Origin: Aureispira sp050633105 | GTDB taxonomy: Bacteria; Bacteroidota; Bacteroidia; Chitinophagales; Saprospiraceae | Assembly (NCBI GenBank): GCA_050633105.1 | Contig: JBOEFW010000002.1 | Coordinates: forward strand, 172,124-236,123 | Direction of reading: 5' to 3' | Length of the DNA stretch: 64,000 nucleotides | Shown here: one piece after another, positions 60,459 through 64,000 of the stretch | How the letters are laid out: every line of letters starts with the position of its first letter | Position numbering within the stretch: position 1 is the stretch's first letter | Translations under genes and position numbers: made by a program | Notes under the pieces: model-generated | The model's input: only the letters and a program-made list of their open reading frames with translations | What the model was told of the DNA's origin: nothing | The model's database searches: none

Positions 60459-63400
60459 ATGAGCAACTTCCACTTTCTCCAAGACGAATGGCTGGCTTTG
60501 TACCAAAAGATGCAGAAGGCCGAACAACGGGTGTACATTGAGCCTGTTTCAACGGCCAGTTATTGTCGTTTGGTACTGGAAGAATGCGTGCATGAAATCT
60601 ATACCACCCATTATTTAGAATGGCCTTATAACAAAGACCTAGCGAATCTTCTCAACCAAGAAGAATTCAAGGCACTAGTGCCTCCCACACAGCGCCAAGG
60701 CTTGTACATTGTGCGCAAAACAGGAAACAATGCCGTGCATTATGGGCGGCGAGTGAGCAGCAAAGAAGCCTTGATTAGCCTGCAATACTTGTTTGGGTTT
60801 TTGAACTGGTTTGCGCAGCAATACAGCGGCGTAGCGCCTGCCTTGCCGCTGCCCTTTGATACCAGTATCTTGCCCAAAGTAGGCGCCCAACAGCGCCAAT
60901 TAAAACAAATACAAGAAGAGAACGAAGCGGAGCGGCAACAGTTAGAAACGCAGATTAAGCGCTTATTGGCAAAGAACAAAGCCACTTTGGAGCAAGCCGA
61001 ACAAAGCGACGCCAGTTTAGCCGCTTACAAAGCCAGCATCAAGAGCCAACAAGCGGCCATTCAGACACAAAAAGCCGCACGACGCAGCAATCTACCAAGT
61101 GCCTACACCGAGGCCGAAACGCGTCAACATTTGATTGATGTAGATTTGTTAGAAGCAGGGTGGGGGCCTTTCAAAAAAGGATACCACCTAGAGTTCCCCG
61201 TCCAAGGAATGCCCTTAACAAAAGACAACCCCAAGGGCAAGGGCTATGCCGATTATGTGTTGTGGGATGACAATGGCTTGCCTTTGGCGGTGATTGAAGC
61301 CAAGCGCAGTAGTGTGGCGATAGAAACAGGGAAACATCAAGCGTTTTTGTACGCCAATTGCTTGGAAGAAATGTTTGGACAGCGCCCTGTGATCTTTTAT
61401 ACCAATGGTTATGAAACGGCCATTTGGGACGATGTATTTTACAGTGCACCCCGCGCGATTCATGGGTTCTACAGCAAGGACGCCTTGCAGTGGTTGATCC
61501 AACAACGCCAAAGCCGTCAAGACCTTCGAGCGGCCACCGTGCGGGCCGATATTGCGGGACGTCCTTATCAATTAGAAGCGATTCAGCGGGTGGCAGAAAG
61601 TTTGATCGTGGAGGGCTCCAAAGGATGGCGCGGCAATAAACGCCATGGTTTATTGGTGATGGCAACAGGCAGCGGCAAAACTAGAACAGCGGCTGCTTTG
61701 GTTGATCTATTGTTTAAGAACAATTGGGTCAAGCGCATTTTATTTTTGGCCGATCGCACGGCTTTGGTCACACAAGCGCAGAAGGATTTTAAGGAACATT
61801 TGCCGCATTTAACCAGTGTTGATTTATCAGTAGATAAAGAAGCCGATACGACGCGTTTGGTGTTTAGCACCTATCCCAGCATGATGAATCGCATTGACCA
61901 TGCCCGTACCGACAACGCGCGTTTTTATGGGGTGGGGCATTTTGATTTGATTGTCGTAGACGAAGCCCATCGCTCTGTTTACAACAGCTACCAAGCTATT
62001 TTTGATTATTTTGATGCCTTGTTGATTGGATTAACAGCCACGCCCAAGGGCAGTATTGACCATGATACCTATGCCTTGTTTGAGTGCAGTACGGATGACC
62101 CAACCTTCAATTATGGATTAGAAGAGGCGACCCCGATGTACCTTAATCCTTATAAAACAATTAGCCTGACCACCAAATTCTTACGAGAAGGGATTAAATA
62201 CAAGGATCTATCGTCCGAAGAGCAAAAAAAGTACGAGGCCACGTTTACCAATCAAAAAACAGGCTTATACCCCGAAGAAATTGGCGCGAATGCAATGAAC
62301 AAGTGGTTGTTCAACAAAGATACCGTGAATAAGGTCTTGGATGCGTTGATGGAACAAGGGTTAAAGATAGAAGGCGGAGACAAATTAGGGCGGACTATTA
62401 TTTTTGCAGTCAATCAGAAACACGCCAAATTTATAGTGGATTGTTTTGTTGAACGTTATCCTGAATTATCAGGGGATTTTATAGCCATGATTCATAATGG
62501 GGTTTCCCATACTAAGAGCTTAATTGAAGGATTTTGTGATAAGAACGTAGAAAACAATCCTCAAATTGCGGTGTCGGTGGATATGATGGATACAGGCATT
62601 GATGCGCCACGGGTCTTGAATTTGGTCTTTTTTAAAGTAGTGCGTTCTTATGCAAAGTTTTGGCAAATGATTGGGCGAGGTACACGGCTTTGTCCTGATG
62701 TATTTGGCCCTGGACAAGACAAGGAATATTTCTTGATTTTTGATGTGTGTCAGAACTTTGAATTTTTTGATGTTCATCCACAAGGAAGAGAAAGCCGTTC
62801 CACCAAAGCCTTGACGCAGCAGATCTTTGAAGCGCGCTTGGATTTGAGCCAGTTGCTCCAAGAAACAGGCACCGAAGCACATTTGGCCTTGACCCATAAA
62901 TTATTAGATCAGTTGCACACCGCGATTGCTACCTTGGATCGAAACCATTTTCGGGTAGCGATGCAGTTGCGCCACGTGGATGTTTTTGAGGTACGCGAGC
63001 GTTGGAACAACCTCCATGCAGAGGACGTTCATGTTCTTAAAGAACGGTTGGCTGCATTGCCTGCGCCAGAGGCCATTAGTGAGCGCGCTCGTCGCTTTGA
63101 TTTAATGGTTTTGAAACTGCATATAGCGGCTTTGTTGGGGCAAGCTAGAGAGGCCACTTATTATGAGCATTTAATGGAAATTGCGGCGCAATTGAGTACT
63201 AAGTATACGGTGCCACAAGTCTTGCAAGCACGGGAGTTGATTGAGGAAATGAAGGAGCCAGAGTTTTACAAAGCCTTGACGCATCCTCGTCTGGATCAAC
63301 TGCGCGAAGAGATTCGATTGCTGGTCCAATTCTTAGAAACATCAGGCACCAAGCCTATGTATACGGACATTCAAGATTCTGATTCGGTCACCCATACCAG

Positions 63401-63893
63401 AGAGCCTGTAGCGCCGTATACCAATACGCTTTATAAGAATCGCGTGGAGCGCTTCCTTCGAGAAAACAAGGAGAACATCACCATTTCCAAGTTGTCTACC
63501 AACCAGCCGATCACTACAGAAGAATTACAAGCCTTAGAAGAACTGCTTTTTGATGGCGCAACACGCGGCACCAAGGAAGAGTTTGTGCAAAAATATGGAG
63601 AACAGCCCTTGGGGAAATTTGTACGCAGTATTTTGGGCTTAGAAGAAGCCGCTGCCCAAGCGGCTTTTGCCACGTTTCTACAAGTTGGTCCCCTTCGCGC
63701 CGATCAAATGACCTTCCTTCAAAACATCATTACTTACCTCACCAAAAACGGAACGATCGACAAACAACTCTTGTTTGAGGCCCCTTTTACAAACCTGCAC
63801 GATCGAGGCCTTTTAGGGGTCTTTGATCAGGCTGATGCCGTGAATATTATTAGCATTATTGATGGGATCAATCGAAACAGTGGGGTCGCTTAG
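60459..63893 (+). CDS. hsdR: Type I restriction-modification system, endonuclease/translocase subunit
   Basis: The product has 1144 residues. The N-terminal ~125 residues are a DUF4145-like helical domain (NAVHYGRRVSSKEALISLQY), followed by a coiled coil (~145-220). The nuclease domain has the PD-(D/E)xK pattern YADYVLWDDNGLPLAVIEAK. The SF2 helicase motor has the P-loop ATGSGKT at 402-408, DEAH at 501-504, LIGLTATPKG, and FWQMIGRGTRLCPD (motif VI). The C-terminal ~300 residues resemble the EcoEI R C-terminal domain. It cuts unmethylated DNA after ATP-driven translocation. The DUF4145 fusion at the N-terminus is a known variant of HsdR. It starts 27 bases after hsdS; all key residues are intact, so the system looks functional. 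Confidence 0.96.
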   Translation: MSNFHFLQDEWLALYQKMQKAEQRVYIEPVSTASYCRLVLEECVHEIYTTHYLEWPYNKDLANLLNQEEFKALVPPTQRQGLYIVRKTGNNAVHYGRRVSSKEALISLQYLFGFLNWFAQQYSGVAPALPLPFDTSILPKVGAQQRQLKQIQEENEAERQQLETQIKRLLAKNKATLEQAEQSDASLAAYKASIKSQQAAIQTQKAARRSNLPSAYTEAETRQHLIDVDLLEAGWGPFKKGYHLEFPVQGMPLTKDNPKGKGYADYVLWDDNGLPLAVIEAKRSSVAIETGKHQAFLYANCLEEMFGQRPVIFYTNGYETAIWDDVFYSAPRAIHGFYSKDALQWLIQQRQSRQDLRAATVRADIAGRPYQLEAIQRVAESLIVEGSKGWRGNKRHGLLVMATGSGKTRTAAALVDLLFKNNWVKRILFLADRTALVTQAQKDFKEHLPHLTSVDLSVDKEADTTRLVFSTYPSMMNRIDHARTDNARFYGVGHFDLIVVDEAHRSVYNSYQAIFDYFDALLIGLTATPKGSIDHDTYALFECSTDDPTFNYGLEEATPMYLNPYKTISLTTKFLREGIKYKDLSSEEQKKYEATFTNQKTGLYPEEIGANAMNKWLFNKDTVNKVLDALMEQGLKIEGGDKLGRTIIFAVNQKHAKFIVDCFVERYPELSGDFIAMIHNGVSHTKSLIEGFCDKNVENNPQIAVSVDMMDTGIDAPRVLNLVFFKVVRSYAKFWQMIGRGTRLCPDVFGPGQDKEYFLIFDVCQNFEFFDVHPQGRESRSTKALTQQIFEARLDLSQLLQETGTEAHLALTHKLLDQLHTAIATLDRNHFRVAMQLRHVDVFEVRERWNNLHAEDVHVLKERLAALPAPEAISERARRFDLMVLKLHIAALLGQAREATYYEHLMEIAAQLSTKYTVPQVLQARELIEEMKEPEFYKALTHPRLDQLREEIRLLVQFLETSGTKPMYTDIQDSDSVTHTREPVAPYTNTLYKNRVERFLRENKENITISKLSTNQPITTEELQALEELLFDGATRGTKEEFVQKYGEQPLGKFVRSILGLEEAAAQAAFATFLQVGPLRADQMTFLQNIITYLTKNGTIDKQLLFEAPFTNLHDRGLLGVFDQADAVNIISIIDGINRNSGVA

Positions 63894-63983
63894 AGACACT
63901 GTTGTTGGCCCATTTGTAGGAGCAGACCAGCATTAAGTACACTGTAACGTAAGTTTATTAAGATTTTAAGTGGACTGAGTTTT

Positions 63984-63994
63984 ACTTTTTGTCA
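63984..63994 (-). repeat. Right arm of an 11-base inverted repeat flanking the hsd operon
   Basis: ACTTTTTGTCA is the exact reverse complement of 57653-57663. It lies about 90 bases after the hsdR stop and 6 bases before the window edge, so its wider context is unseen. Confidence 0.3.
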
Positions 63995-64000
63995 TTAGCT

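Overview
The window is a low-GC chromosome segment of a Bacteroidota bacterium. Four things point there: several proteins with a signal peptide plus a type IX secretion (T9SS) C-terminal sorting domain (the YPNP-type module), HisKA_2 kinases with TPR sensors, TAnnTTTG-like promoter boxes, and an S41 tricorn-like protease. The style (a DUF4157 protein, LRR and TPR proteins, very large secreted repeat proteins) resembles marine Saprospiria such as Aureispira. That placement is an inference from gene content only. No tRNA, rRNA or CRISPR array was recognised.

Layout. Positions 1-25,000 are mostly core genes: a truncated secreted protein, a membrane protein, two TPR histidine kinases, an M14 carboxypeptidase, a DUF418-type membrane protein, glutamate racemase, a tricorn-like protease, a PhnA-type small protein, a DUF898 membrane protein, an AlkD-like DNA glycosylase, an acyl-CoA ligase/SDR pair, an HNH protein, the TrkA-TrkH potassium uptake pair, an RluF-like pseudouridine synthase and a DEAD-box RNA helicase. 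Positions 25,100-28,200 hold a secreted trypsin-like protease with three repeated MAM-like domains.

Positions 28,200-46,700 are accessory. There is a gene remnant, an XRE regulator divergent from a three-gene operon (two small proteins sharing a helical module, then a KGGVGR-type ATPase with TPRs), and an FAD-oxidoreductase operon whose large subunit carries a C-terminal VioB-type ferritin-like domain. Next come two bicistronic units in which a conserved ~380-residue protein precedes a different partner each time, separated by a GNAT acetyltransferase. They converge on an 842-residue DUF4157 protein with a duplicated C-terminal module. The paired units beside the DUF4157 gene are the best candidate for an undescribed system, possibly adaptor/cargo pairs of a contractile injection or polymorphic-toxin pathway. 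The KGGVGR operon is the second candidate.

Positions 47,100-56,200 hold a 1.7-kilo-residue T9SS protein and a cell-surface protein gene. A ~2.35-kb tandem duplication covers the 3' part of the first gene and the whole second gene. The second copy has decayed: its first part has no start and its second part is frameshifted. Positions 56,300-57,430 encode a leucine-rich-repeat protein. After a 23-base assembly gap, a complete type I restriction-modification operon (hsdM-hsdS-hsdR) fills the rest.
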